From assembly GCF_001598055.1 (NCBI RefSeq), contig NZ_CP014845.1, positions 2,108,001 to 2,172,000 on the forward strand: a stretch of DNA of 64,000 bases, given 5' to 3'. This stretch comes from Cupriavidus nantongensis. GTDB lineage: Bacteria > Pseudomonadota > Gammaproteobacteria > Burkholderiales > Burkholderiaceae. The notes beneath the pieces were generated by a model, which saw only the letters and a list, made by a program, of their open reading frames with translations, was not told the origin of the DNA and did not search any database. Position numbers and translations under genes: made by a program. Numbering within the stretch: the stretch's first letter is position 1; every line of letters starts with the position of its first letter. Shown piece after piece: positions 49,186 through 58,014 of the stretch.

Positions 49186-49215
49186 TTGCCACATCACCAT
49201 CACCGGACAAGCCCC

Positions 49216-50394
49216 ATGCGCCCGCTGGACGGTCTGACCATCATCGATCTTACAAGCGTTGTCGCCGGGCCTTTCGCGACCCAGCTGCTGGCCCAGCAAG
49301 GAGCGCGCGTGATCAAGGTCGAACCGCCCGAAGGCGACCGCGCGCGCATGCTCGGCGTCATCGCGGCGCCGCAGTTCAGTTCCGCACATGCGTTCCTGCA
49401 CAGCGGCAAGGAGTCGGTGGGGCTGGACCTGGGCAAGGACGGCGGCGTCGCGATGCTCATGCAGCTGGCCGGCAGCGCCGACGTGCTGATCCATAACTTC
49501 CGTCCGGGCGTGATGGACCGGCTCGGGTTGGGCGTGGCGGTGCTGCACGCGCGCAATCCGGGCCTGGTGATTGCCCGCATCAGCGGCTTCGGCCAGGACG
49601 GGCCGTGCCGCGGCGAGCGCGCGTACGACCCCATCCTGCAGGCCGAGTCCGGCATGGCGATGCGCGACGACAACGGCGTGCCGCACCTGCTGCCGCAGTA
49701 CATCTGCGACAAGATCGCCGGCCTGTATGCCGCGCAGGCGGTAAGCGCCGCGCTGTTCGAGCGCGCCCACAGCGGGCACGGCAGCGTGGTCGACTTGTCC
49801 ATGCTCGAGGCCGCCGTCGCCTTTGGCTGGGTCGACGTGCATGCGCGCGAGACCTTCCGGATGGCGCCGCCGCCGTCGATGCTCGCCACGGTCTACCGCC
49901 CCTGGGCCACCCGCGACGGCTGGGTGGTGATCGTGATGCTGTCGCAGGCGGAGTTCGAAGGCTGGGCCCAGGCGCTCGCGGTGCCGGCCTTGCTCGACGA
50001 CCCGCGCTTCTGCGACATGCCCTCGCGCTTTCGGCACTGGGACGCGCTGCGCGAACTCGGCGGCAAGGCGCTGGCCGCGCTCACCACGGACGAGGCCGTG
50101 GCAAGGCTGCGCGCGGCCGGCGTGCCTTGCGGCATCGCCCGGACCTCGCCGCAGTTGGGCAGCCATGAACAGCTTGCCGCCGACCAGTTCCTGGCCACGC
50201 ACCACCACGCCAGCACCGGGCCTACCACGCTGCCACTGCCGGTTGCCCGCTTCAACCACACCCGGCAGCAGCCACCCGGCCCGGCACCGGCGCTTGGCGA
50301 GCATACCCGTGCCGTACTGGCGCATTTCGGCTTCACCCCACCACAGATCGATGCCGCGCTGGCCAACGGCACGGCACACATCGCGCAGAGGTAG
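49216..50394 (+). CDS. CaiB/BaiF-family CoA transferase
   Basis: 392-aa family III CoA transferase, moving CoA between carboxylic acids. N-terminal GLTIIDLTSVVAGPFATQLL with ARVIKVEPPEGDRARM and the catalytic aspartate region QYICDKIAGLYA (about residue 165) fit the family. Start 49216 is the ATG just before the conserved N-terminus; the open frame runs on to 49093 inside the PaaX gene. It is a single gene under a PaaX-type regulator, so it probably activates one specific acid. The acid is unknown. Confidence 0.88.
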   Translation: MRPLDGLTIIDLTSVVAGPFATQLLAQQGARVIKVEPPEGDRARMLGVIAAPQFSSAHAFLHSGKESVGLDLGKDGGVAMLMQLAGSADVLIHNFRPGVMDRLGLGVAVLHARNPGLVIARISGFGQDGPCRGERAYDPILQAESGMAMRDDNGVPHLLPQYICDKIAGLYAAQAVSAALFERAHSGHGSVVDLSMLEAAVAFGWVDVHARETFRMAPPPSMLATVYRPWATRDGWVVIVMLSQAEFEGWAQALAVPALLDDPRFCDMPSRFRHWDALRELGGKALAALTTDEAVARLRAAGVPCGIARTSPQLGSHEQLAADQFLATHHHASTGPTTLPLPVARFNHTRQQPPGPAPALGEHTRAVLAHFGFTPPQIDAALANGTAHIAQR

Positions 50395-50484
50395 ACCATG
50401 GCATTCCGGACATTGCGGTACGACATCGACGGCAGGGTCCGGCGCAATAAGCGCCCGCTTGGCCAATGCCATTCACCGAACCAC

Positions 50485-50573
50485 CGTCGTTCCCGCGCAG
50501 GCGGGAAGCTGGCGACTTTATCCCCGAAGGGGATGTGAACGACGCTGGATTCCCGCCTGCGCGGGAATGACGT
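50485..50573. repeat. Long inverted repeat, REP/BIME-like
   Basis: CGTCGTTCCCGCGCAGGCGG (from 50485) and its near-perfect reverse complement CCGCCTGCGCGGGAATGACG (ending 50573) face each other, each extended by a few bases, about 30 bp apart. Each arm is itself palindromic (CCCGCGCAGGCGGG). The spacer has a small ATCCCC/GGGGAT hairpin. This wording is typical of dispersed intergenic palindromes in Burkholderiaceae. It lies between the CoA-transferase and desaturase genes. Confidence 0.75.
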
Positions 50574-50636
50574 CAGGACTCGATACCTTGACCGAACGGC
50601 ATTCGCCAGCTCGGACCTCAGCACACAGGAAGACCC

Positions 50637-51594
50637 ATGCACGCAGCCCCTGCTCCAGACCGCGACAGCGCCGACCGCCGCGTCAACCTCACGCCCTACC
50701 TGAGCCCGGACGAGATCGCGCAAGTCCGCGCCCGCTCAACCTGGCGCGGCATCGGCATGATTGCCCATTGCTGGGCCACCATCGCCGCGATGATGGCACT
50801 GGTGGCCCTGCTGCCCAACCCCCTCACCATCGTGCTGGCGATCATGGTGATCGGCTCGCGCCAGCTCGGGCTTGCCATCCTGATGCACGAAGGCGCGCAC
50901 GGCGGCCTGGCGGTCAACGGCAAGCTCAACCTGTGGCTCAGCCAGTGGCTGTGCGCCTATCCGGTCGGCGCCGAAACACTGGCCTATCGCCGCTACCATC
51001 TGCAGCATCACGCCCACGCCCAGACCGAACGCGATCCCGACCTGCCGCTGTCGGCGCCCTTCCCGACCACGCGCGCCAGCCTGCGGCGCAAGCTGCTGCG
51101 CGACCTCAGCGGGCGCACCGGGCTCAGGCAGCGCCTGGCACAGCTGCGCGGCGCCGCCGGCACCGCCGGCATGCCGGTGGGCGAGCGGCGGGCCACATTC
51201 CTGGCCAGGCTCGGCCGTCCGCTGCTGGTCAACGCGATCATGCTGGCGGCACTGGCCGCGGCCGGGTTCTGGTGGCTCTACCCGTTGCTGTGGCTGCTGC
51301 CGCTGCTGACCTGGTTCCAGGCCGTCACGCGCATCCGCAATATTGCCGAACACTCGGTGCTGCCCGCGGGTGATGCGTGGCGTGTGGCGCGCACCACCCG
51401 GGCCGGCTGGATCGAACGCGCTGCTGGCGCCGTATTGGGTGAACTACCACGCCGAGCATCACATGATGGCGTCCGTGCCGTGCTACCGGCTGGCACGCCT
51501 GCACCAGTTGCTGCAGGCAAGGGGGCTCGATGCCAGGCTCGAGATCAAGCCGGGCTACCTGGCGATGCTGCGCGTGGCCGCATCAAAACAATAG
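50637..51594 (+). pseudogene. Fatty-acid desaturase, frameshifted before the third histidine box
   Basis: Membrane-bound di-iron desaturase/hydroxylase. The first frame holds the helices and histidine boxes HEGAHGG and HLQHHAH, and reads normally to RTTRAGWIER near 51415. There the coding continues in the next frame as ALLAPYWVNYHAEHHMM with the third box, ending at the TAA at 51592-51594. A CGCGCTGCTG run marks the shift, fitting loss of two bases from a GCGCGC tract. As written the protein lacks iron ligands and is inactive. A sequencing error is possible. ATG 50637 has AGGAAG upstream. Confidence 0.8.
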
Positions 51595-51693
51595 CCGCAC
51601 TGCGCGCGCCGGGGCATCAACCTGGCGGGATCCGGCTTGCGTTGCCGGCGCGGCGTGCTATGTTGGCTTGAAGGGTCGGTGGCGCGGCCCCGG

Positions 51694-53151
51694 ATGTCGA
51701 AACAAAGCCAGACCGCAGCCAAACCTAACGCAGCGAGCATCCCCTTGGCCCGTCATCCCGCGCTTGCGCTCGCCTTGTTCGCCGTGTCGGCCAACGCGCT
51801 GGCGCAGGCGCCGGCAGCAGATGGCGCGCCTGCCTACAAGCCCCTGCGCTACGAGGAGGACTACCGCTACCTGCAGCGCGCCGGCGCTGACGCGACGCGC
51901 CGCGATCGGTGGGATCCCATCAAGTACATCCCACTCGGCGCGCCCGATACCTACCTGAGCCTGGGCGGCGAGATCCGCGAACGCTTCGAGCACTATTCGG
52001 CACCGAATTTCGGCACGCCGGGCCCAGACGCCGACGGCTACCTGCTGCATCGCATCCTGTTGCACGCCGACCTGCATGCCGGCGAACGCTTGCGCGCCTT
52101 CATCCAGTTGGGCAATCACCTTGCCGCAGGCAAGGATCTGGGCGTGCCGCCGTATGAAGACCGGCTGGACCTGCAGCAGGCCTTTGTCGACGCGCGCCTG
52201 CCGCTGTCCGGCAACGCGGCGGCCGATCCCAACCTGCGCGTGGGCCGGCAGGAAATGGCGTTCGGCGCGCAGCGGCTGGTGTCGGTGCGCGACGCGCCGA
52301 ACGTGCGCCGCGCCTTCGACGGCGTGCGCCTCGGCGGGCAGGCCAGCGACGTCCGCATCGACGCCTTCGCCACCCGGCCCGTGCTGCTCAAGGCCGGCAA
52401 CTTCGATGACCACCCCAATCATGCGCAGGGCTTCTGGGGCGTGTACACGACATTGCCGCGCAGCTTCGTGCCGGCATCGGGCGTGGACCTGTACTACCTG
52501 GGCTTCGAGAACAGCCGCGCGCTGTACAGCATCGGCGCGGGCGTGGAGCGCCGCCATTCCGTGGGCGGGCGCGTTTTCGGCAGCCTCGGCAATTGGGACT
52601 GGGATTGGGAGGCGCTGGCGCAGTTCGGCAGCTTCGGCCGGCAAGACCTGCGCGCCTGGGGCTTCTCGACCGATACGGGCTATGCCTTCGCCATCGGCGG
52701 ATGGAAAGCGCGCGCCGGCATCAAGGCCACCGCCGGCAGCGGCGACAAGGATCCGGCCGACGGCCGGCTCGGCACCTATGGCGGGCTCTTCCCCAAGCTG
52801 GCCTACTTCAACCAGGCCGGATTGGTCGGCGCCTCCAACGTGGTGGACCTGCAGCCGTCGCTGACGCTCAGGCCCACCGCATCGCTGCGCCTGACGGTGT
52901 CGTGGGACTTCATCTGGCGCCAGACCACCGGCGATGCGGTCTATACCGCCGCCGCCGTCCCCATCGCCGGCACCGCGGGCCGTCCCGGCCGCTACACCGG
53001 CAGCCAGCTCGCCTTCGACGTGTTCTGGCAGGTGGATCGCCATGTCACCGTCAATGCCGGGCTGGTGCATGTGGAGGTAGCGCCGGTGCTGCGCACGGCG
53101 GGTGGGCGCAATACCAATTTCACGTACCTGTCGGCGGCTTATACGTTCTGA
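51694..53151 (+). CDS. Alginate-export-type outer-membrane porin (AlgE-like)
   Basis: About 485 aa: N-terminal signal region ending ANALAQAPA, then [20 protein letters not shown] and repeated strand pairs to the C-terminal TYLSAAYTF with a final phenylalanine. The layout is that of the alginate_exp beta-barrel family; many members are not linked to alginate and instead act as uptake channels. Start at 51694 is chosen; several codons separate it from the hydrophobic signal core, so a later start is possible. No alginate genes lie nearby. Confidence 0.82.
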   Translation: MSKQSQTAAKPNAASIPLARHPALALALFAVSANALAQAPAADGAPAYKPLRYEEDYRYLQRAGADATRRDRWDPIKYIPLGAPDTYLSLGGEIRERFEHYSAPNFGTPGPDADGYLLHRILLHADLHAGERLRAFIQLGNHLAAGKDLGVPPYEDRLDLQQAFVDARLPLSGNAAADPNLRVGRQEMAFGAQRLVSVRDAPNVRRAFDGVRLGGQASDVRIDAFATRPVLLKAGNFDDHPNHAQGFWGVYTTLPRSFVPASGVDLYYLGFENSRALYSIGAGVERRHSVGGRVFGSLGNWDWDWEALAQFGSFGRQDLRAWGFSTDTGYAFAIGGWKARAGIKATAGSGDKDPADGRLGTYGGLFPKLAYFNQAGLVGASNVVDLQPSLTLRPTASLRLTVSWDFIWRQTTGDAVYTAAAVPIAGTAGRPGRYTGSQLAFDVFWQVDRHVTVNAGLVHVEVAPVLRTAGGRNTNFTYLSAAYTF

Positions 53152-53428
53152 GCGCGCCTTCCGAATCCACAACGTTATGCCGAGCCGGCGACCAGATCCA
53201 ATCACTTTTTTATTCGGTCGCCATCAGCATTCGGTATCGACCGCCATCGCCATGCAGGGCAGTATGCCCTCGACTGCAGTGCGGCTGAATGGTTGCGGAT
53301 TGCGCGCCGACCTCCTAGATTCAATCTCACCCGCGCGAGCACGCGATGTCCCCGATGCCGGGACCAGCCAGCGGCAGTCATCCCTTCAGCCGACGTTGAC
53401 GCATCCCCTCTTCCAAAGGAGATCCACC

Positions 53429-54106
53429 ATGAGCAGCCCTGCGAACTTCAACGGCAAGCGACCGGCCATCGATCCCGACGATACGGCCATGCTGCTGATC
53501 GACCACCAGAGCGGCCTGTTCCAGACCGTGGGCGACATGCCGATGCCGGAACTGCGCCTGCGCGCCGCGGCGCTGGCCAAGATGGCGACGTTGTCCAAGC
53601 TGCCGGTCATCACCACGGCGTCGGTGCCGCAAGGCCCGAATGGTCCGCTGATCCCGGAGATCCACGAGAACGCGCCGCATGCCAAATATGTGGCGCGCAA
53701 GGGCGAGATCAACGCGTGGGACAACCCCGACTTCGTCGCCGCGGTGGAAGCCACCGGCAAGAAGAGCCTGATCATCGCCGGCACCATTACCAGCGTGTGC
53801 ATGGCGTTCCCGTCGATCAGCGCGGTGGCCGACGGCTACCGGGTCTTTGCCGTGGTCGATGCCTCTGGCACGTACTCGAAGATGGCGCAGGAGATCACGC
53901 TGGCGCGCGTGGTGCAGGCCGGTGTGGTGCCGATGGATACGGCCGCCGTCGCATCCGAGCTGCAACGCACCTGGCATCGCGACGACGCGCAGCAATGGGC
54001 CGAGATCTACACCAAGATCTTCCCGGCGTACCAGCTGCTGATCGAAAGCTACATGAAGGCACAGGCGGTGCAGAAGGACGGCGAAGTCCTGGACTCGGCG
54101 CGCTGA
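53429..54106 (+). CDS. Isochorismatase-family cysteine hydrolase (YcaC-like)
   Basis: 225 aa. The family triad is represented by D25 in MLLIDHQSG and the nucleophilic cysteine in [12 protein letters not shown] (about residue 124). Its length and wording resemble YcaC-like hydrolases rather than true isochorismatases; nicotinamidase or hydantoin/ureido hydrolysis are possible. A perfect AAAGGAG lies 8 bases before ATG 53429. The 277 bp upstream holds nothing else I recognise. Confidence 0.88.
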   Translation: MSSPANFNGKRPAIDPDDTAMLLIDHQSGLFQTVGDMPMPELRLRAAALAKMATLSKLPVITTASVPQGPNGPLIPEIHENAPHAKYVARKGEINAWDNPDFVAAVEATGKKSLIIAGTITSVCMAFPSISAVADGYRVFAVVDASGTYSKMAQEITLARVVQAGVVPMDTAAVASELQRTWHRDDAQQWAEIYTKIFPAYQLLIESYMKAQAVQKDGEVLDSAR

Positions 54107-54146
54107 CAGAGGCGTGCGCGGCGCGCGCAATGCGCGCCGCGCCCTC

Positions 54147-56843
54147 TCACTGCATCGACGGCGCCGGCTTGCCGGCGTCGATGCCGTAGCGTGCCAGCGC
54201 CTGTGCCACCAGTTCGACGGGCACCGTGCCCTGCGACGCCAGCGCCCGCAGCGCCGCCACGCACACATAGGCGCGATCCACCTCGAAGAAGCGGCGCAGC
54301 GACGGCCGGTTGTCGCTGCGGCCATAGCCGTCGGTGCCCAGCACGGTGTACGGCGCCTGCACATAAGGGGCAATCAGTTGCGGATAGGCGCGCACGTAGT
54401 CGGTGGCGGCCACCACCGGGGCATTGCCGGCCAGCAATTGCTCCACATGGCTGGGCGCGATGTCGGCGTGGGGCTGGTGCAGGCGTTGCCGCGCCACCTC
54501 GCGCGCTTCGCGCTCGAGTTCGGAAAAGCTGGTCACGCTGAACACGTCGCTGTCGACCTGCCAGTCCTCGGCCAGCATGCGCGCCGCGGCTTCGACCTCG
54601 CGCAGGATCGCGCCGCTGCCCAGCAGCCGCACCTTGCCGCGCCCGCCCCCCTCGGTTTGCGCGAGCCGGTACATGCCGCGCACGATGTCGTGCTCCACGC
54701 CGGCCGGCATCGACGGCTGCGCGTAGTTCTCGTTCATCACGGTCAGGTAGTAGAAGACGTCTTCCTGCCGCTCCATCATCGCGCGCATGCCGGCGTCGAC
54801 GATCACCGCCAGCTCGTAGGCGTAGGCCGGATCATAGGCGCGGCAGTTGGGAATGGTCGCGGCGATGACATGGCTGGTGCCGTCCTGGTGCTGCAGGCCT
54901 TCGCCGGAGAGCGTGGTGCGCCCCGCGGTGGCGCCGACCAGGAAGCCGCGCGCGCGCTGGTCGCCGGCGGCCCAGACCAGGTCGCCGATGCGCTGGAAGC
55001 CGAACATCGAGTAATAGATGTAGAGCGGCAGCATGGCGGTGCCATGGGTGCTGTACGCGGTGCCGGCGGCGATCCACGACGACATCGCGCCGGCTTCGGT
55101 GATGCCCTCCTCCAGGATCTGGCCACTGACGTCCTCGCGGTAGTACAGCATCGAGCCGGCGTCTTCGGGCTCGTACAGCTGGCCCTGCGACGAATAGATG
55201 CCGACCTGGCGGAACAGGCTGGCCATGCCGAAGGTGCGCGCCTCGTCGGCGACGATCGGCACCACGCGCGGGCCCAGCGTCTTGTCCTTGAGCAGCGCGG
55301 TCAGCATGCGCACCATCGCCATGGTGGTCGACATTTCCTTCTGGCCGGCGTTGACGGCGAACTGCCCGTACTGCGCCAGCGGCGGCACCGGCACGGCGTC
55401 GGCGCGGCAGCGGCGCGCGGGCAGGTAGCCGCCCAGCGCGGCGCGGCGTGCCTGCAGGTAACGCAGCTCCAGACTGTCGTCGGCCGGCCGATAGAAGCGC
55501 ATCGCTTCGAGGTCGGCATCGGACAGGTCCAGCCCGAAGCGGCTGCGGAATGCCTTCAGTGCATCGAGGTCGAGCTTCTTCTGCTGGTGCGTGGTGTTCT
55601 GCGCCTGCCCCGCATCGCCCATGCCATAGCCCTTGACGGTCTTGGCCAGGATCACGGTGGGCTGGCCCTTGTGGTCGCGCGCCGCGGCAAAGGCCGCATA
55701 CAGCTTGCGCAGGTCATGGCCGCCGCGATTGAGCGCGGCCACTTCCTCCGGGGTCATGTGCGCAACCAGCGCCTTCAGTTCTTCGTTCTGGCCAAAGAAG
55801 TGGCTGCGCCCGTAGTGCCCGTCCTTGGCCTTGTAGGTCTGGAACTGGCCGTCCATGGTGGCGGCGAAGGCGCGCAGCAGCGCACCGCTGTGGTCGCGCG
55901 CGAAGATCGGATCCCATGCGCTGCCCCACAGCACCTTGATCACGTTCCAGCCGGCGCCGCGGAACAGCGCCTCCAGTTCCTGCACGATCTGGCCGTTGCC
56001 GCGCACCGGGCCGTCCAGGCGCTGGAGGTTGCAGTTGATGACGAAGGTGAGGTTGTCGAGCTTCTCGCGCGCGGCCAGCGGAATCGCGGCGATCGATTCG
56101 GGCTCGTCCATTTCGCCGTCGCCGAACACGCCCCAGACGTGGCGGCCCGAAGTCGCCTGCAGCCCGCGATGCTCCAGGTAGCGCATGAAGCGCGCCTGGT
56201 ACACCGCCTGGATCGGCCCCAAGCCCATCGAGCCGGTCGGGAACTGCCAGAAGTCAGGCATCAGCCACGGATGCGGATACGAGCACAGCCCCTTGCCATC
56301 GGACTCGCGACGGAAATTGTCCAGTTGCGCCTCGGACAGGCGCCCTTCCAGGTAGGCGCGCGCGTACACCCCGGGCGCCGAGTGCGGCTGGAAATAGACC
56401 AGGTCGCCACCGTTGCCGGCGTCGGCGCCGCGGAAGAAATGATTGAAGCCGACTTCGAAGATATCGGCGGCCGAGGCATAGCTGGAAATATGGCCGCCCA
56501 GCTCGCCATAGGCCTTGTTGGCGCGCACCACCATGGCCAGCGCATTCCAGCGCACGATGGCGGTGATGCGCTCCTCCATGGCGGCATCGCCGGGATAAGG
56601 CAGCTGCCGCTCGACCGGGATGGTGTTGACGTATGGCGTATTGCCCTGCGCGGGCGTCGATACCCCGAGCCCGGGCGCGACATCGAGCAGCCGCCCCAGC
56701 AGGTAGCGCGCGCGTTGCTGCCCGCATTGCGCCACCACGGCTTCCAGCGCCTCCAGCCATTCCTGCGTTTCCTGGGGATCGTCATCGTGCTGCCGCGCGG
56801 CCAGCGCGAGCAGGCGGGAATGAGGGGAGGCGAGGTTGGTCAT
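54147..56843 (-). CDS. aceE: Pyruvate dehydrogenase E1 component, homodimeric type
   Basis: 898 aa, near the usual AceE length. It decarboxylates pyruvate with thiamine diphosphate and acetylates the E2 lipoyl group. The cofactor motif GDGEMDEPES runs to VINCNLQRLDG (about 241-275), and YVNTIPVERQLPYPGD, HISSYASAADIFEVGFNHFF and GRTTLSGEGLQHQDG are typical. Start 56843 with GGAGAC upstream; the frame to 56990 is unsupported. No E2 or E3 gene is adjacent, so it must use the E2/E3 of another operon; a second aceE is therefore expected elsewhere. It may instead prefer another 2-oxoacid. Confidence 0.93.
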   Translation of the reverse strand: MTNLASPHSRLLALAARQHDDDPQETQEWLEALEAVVAQCGQQRARYLLGRLLDVAPGLGVSTPAQGNTPYVNTIPVERQLPYPGDAAMEERITAIVRWNALAMVVRANKAYGELGGHISSYASAADIFEVGFNHFFRGADAGNGGDLVYFQPHSAPGVYARAYLEGRLSEAQLDNFRRESDGKGLCSYPHPWLMPDFWQFPTGSMGLGPIQAVYQARFMRYLEHRGLQATSGRHVWGVFGDGEMDEPESIAAIPLAAREKLDNLTFVINCNLQRLDGPVRGNGQIVQELEALFRGAGWNVIKVLWGSAWDPIFARDHSGALLRAFAATMDGQFQTYKAKDGHYGRSHFFGQNEELKALVAHMTPEEVAALNRGGHDLRKLYAAFAAARDHKGQPTVILAKTVKGYGMGDAGQAQNTTHQQKKLDLDALKAFRSRFGLDLSDADLEAMRFYRPADDSLELRYLQARRAALGGYLPARRCRADAVPVPPLAQYGQFAVNAGQKEMSTTMAMVRMLTALLKDKTLGPRVVPIVADEARTFGMASLFRQVGIYSSQGQLYEPEDAGSMLYYREDVSGQILEEGITEAGAMSSWIAAGTAYSTHGTAMLPLYIYYSMFGFQRIGDLVWAAGDQRARGFLVGATAGRTTLSGEGLQHQDGTSHVIAATIPNCRAYDPAYAYELAVIVDAGMRAMMERQEDVFYYLTVMNENYAQPSMPAGVEHDIVRGMYRLAQTEGGGRGKVRLLGSGAILREVEAAARMLAEDWQVDSDVFSVTSFSELEREAREVARQRLHQPHADIAPSHVEQLLAGNAPVVAATDYVRAYPQLIAPYVQAPYTVLGTDGYGRSDNRPSLRRFFEVDRAYVCVAALRALASQGTVPVELVAQALARYGIDAGKPAPSMQ

Positions 56844-56938
56844 GGAAGGTCTCCGTAGGCTTTTTTTTATTCTATGGAGAGGCCTGCGGCACGAGGTGCC
56901 GACTTTCCACGCGCAGGTTGCGGGTGACGGCATATGAC

Positions 56939-57028
56939 GCTGCGGCAAGCGCGATTCACGCGCAACGATGCTGCGGCACGCGCGATTCACCCGCAGCGCA
57001 TGCCGGCGCGGGGGCAGGCGCGGGGGCA
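56939..57028. repeat. Tandem duplications between aceE and GntR gene
   Basis: A ~31-bp unit starting GCTGCGGCA and containing GCGCGATTCAC occurs at 56939-56969 and again at 56970-57001 with few changes. Immediately after, GGCGCGGGGGCA repeats twice (57005-57028). The second block lies just downstream of the GntR stop. These look like slippage products with no coding role. Confidence 0.65.
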
Positions 57029-57059
57029 GGCGCGATGGCGCCGTTGCCCGCCGCCGCGC

Positions 57060-57731
57060 TTACCGCCTGAAGGAATCCGCCGGCAGGCGGTCGATGAAGT
57101 CGCTGGCGCGCCTGAGGTGTTCGCGCATCAGCTGTGCCGACTTGTCGGCATCGCCGCTGACGATGGCCTGCGCGATCAGGCGGTGCTCGTTGACCGACTC
57201 CTGCAAGGCTTCGCCGTGGATGGCATTGCCAAGCTGGAACATGATCATCGGCAATTGCAGGCGGCCGATGAAATCCGTCAGCTGCGCATTGCCGCACTCG
57301 TCGGCGATGGCCTGGTGGAAGCGGCGGTTCTCTTCGAAGTAGGCCGCCGGGCTGATGCCATGGTGGTCTTCCCAGATCGGCCGGGTCGCGTTCAGGAAGC
57401 GCTCGCGCACGCAGGCTTCGTCCATGCGCCCGGCCGTGCGCCGCGCCGCCAGCGCTTCGAGTTCGGCACGTATCTCGAACAGCTCTTTCATCTCGGCGTG
57501 CGTGTAGCGCCTGACCATGGTGGTCTGGTTCGGGATGCTCTCGACCAGCCCTTCTGCCGACAGCCGGCGGAACGATTCGCGCACCGGACCGCGGCTGACG
57601 CCGAGCTCGCGCGTCAGGTCGGCCTCGACCAGGCGCTGGCCCGGCACCAGGCGTCCGCTGAGGATGGCCTGCCGGAGCGTATCGACCACATATTCGAGCG
57701 TGTTGCGTGGCGGTGCGGAGGGATTGGTCAT
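57060..57731 (-). CDS. GntR-family regulator, FCD/FadR subgroup
   Basis: 223 aa. The winged helix (YVVDTLRQAILSGRLVPGQR, then LTRELGVSRGPVRESFRRLS) is followed by an all-helical FCD ligand domain with metal-type histidines (FHQAIADECGN; NEHRLIAQAI; LMREHLRRA). Such regulators usually repress nearby carboxylate-use genes until the acid binds. Start 57731. It diverges from the MFS-lyase-CoA transferase genes, and TTGT-N3-ACAA sites lie between. Confidence 0.9.
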   Translation of the reverse strand: MTNPSAPPRNTLEYVVDTLRQAILSGRLVPGQRLVEADLTRELGVSRGPVRESFRRLSAEGLVESIPNQTTMVRRYTHAEMKELFEIRAELEALAARRTAGRMDEACVRERFLNATRPIWEDHHGISPAAYFEENRRFHQAIADECGNAQLTDFIGRLQLPMIMFQLGNAIHGEALQESVNEHRLIAQAIVSGDADKSAQLMREHLRRASDFIDRLPADSFRR

Positions 57732-57787
57732 GGGAAAGGGGCTGTGCTCGCGATAACCCTGATTGTATCCGACGCTGGCGAACATTA

Positions 57788-57798
57788 TTGTCCTACAA
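57788..57798. promoter_or_regulatory. Predicted GntR operator 1
   Basis: TTGTCCTACAA: TTGT and ACAA arms around CCT, matching the T-GT-N3-AC-A pattern of FadR-subgroup operators. It lies 57 bp upstream of the GntR start and is repeated at 57942. A GTAGCGCTAC palindrome (57803-57812) lies next to it. Confidence 0.6.
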
Positions 57799-57941
57799 CA
57801 TCGTAGCGCTACTGCAAACCCAAGCTGCGTTTCCGCTACATGATGTGCCGGCGGCTTTCGCTTGTCGAACGACACCGCTGGCGTCTTTCCGCTTCACGCG
57901 GCGTATCGTCATCCCATACGACAGCCGCGCGCCGACTTGAA

Positions 57942-57952
57942 TTGTCCTACAT
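57942..57952. promoter_or_regulatory. Predicted GntR operator 2
   Basis: TTGTCCTACAT, the same as site 1 in ten of eleven positions and in the same orientation, 154 bp away and 63 bp upstream of the MFS transporter start. Its location suits repression of the transporter operon. Confidence 0.55.
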
Positions 57953-58014
57953 TAACGTCGAGCAAAAGAGCGGGCGATACGACAAGCCGGCCTCGAGACA
58001 CAACGGAGACACTG

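Noticed and set aside
50485..50573. CRISPR repeat
   Set aside because: Only two mirror-image copies with no regular spacers; typical dispersed palindrome. No CRISPR array or cas gene was seen anywhere in the window.
56860..56875. T-run near 56871 as a terminator
   Set aside because: No stem precedes it on the plus strand; it is just the A-rich stretch before the aceE ribosome-binding site on the minus strand.
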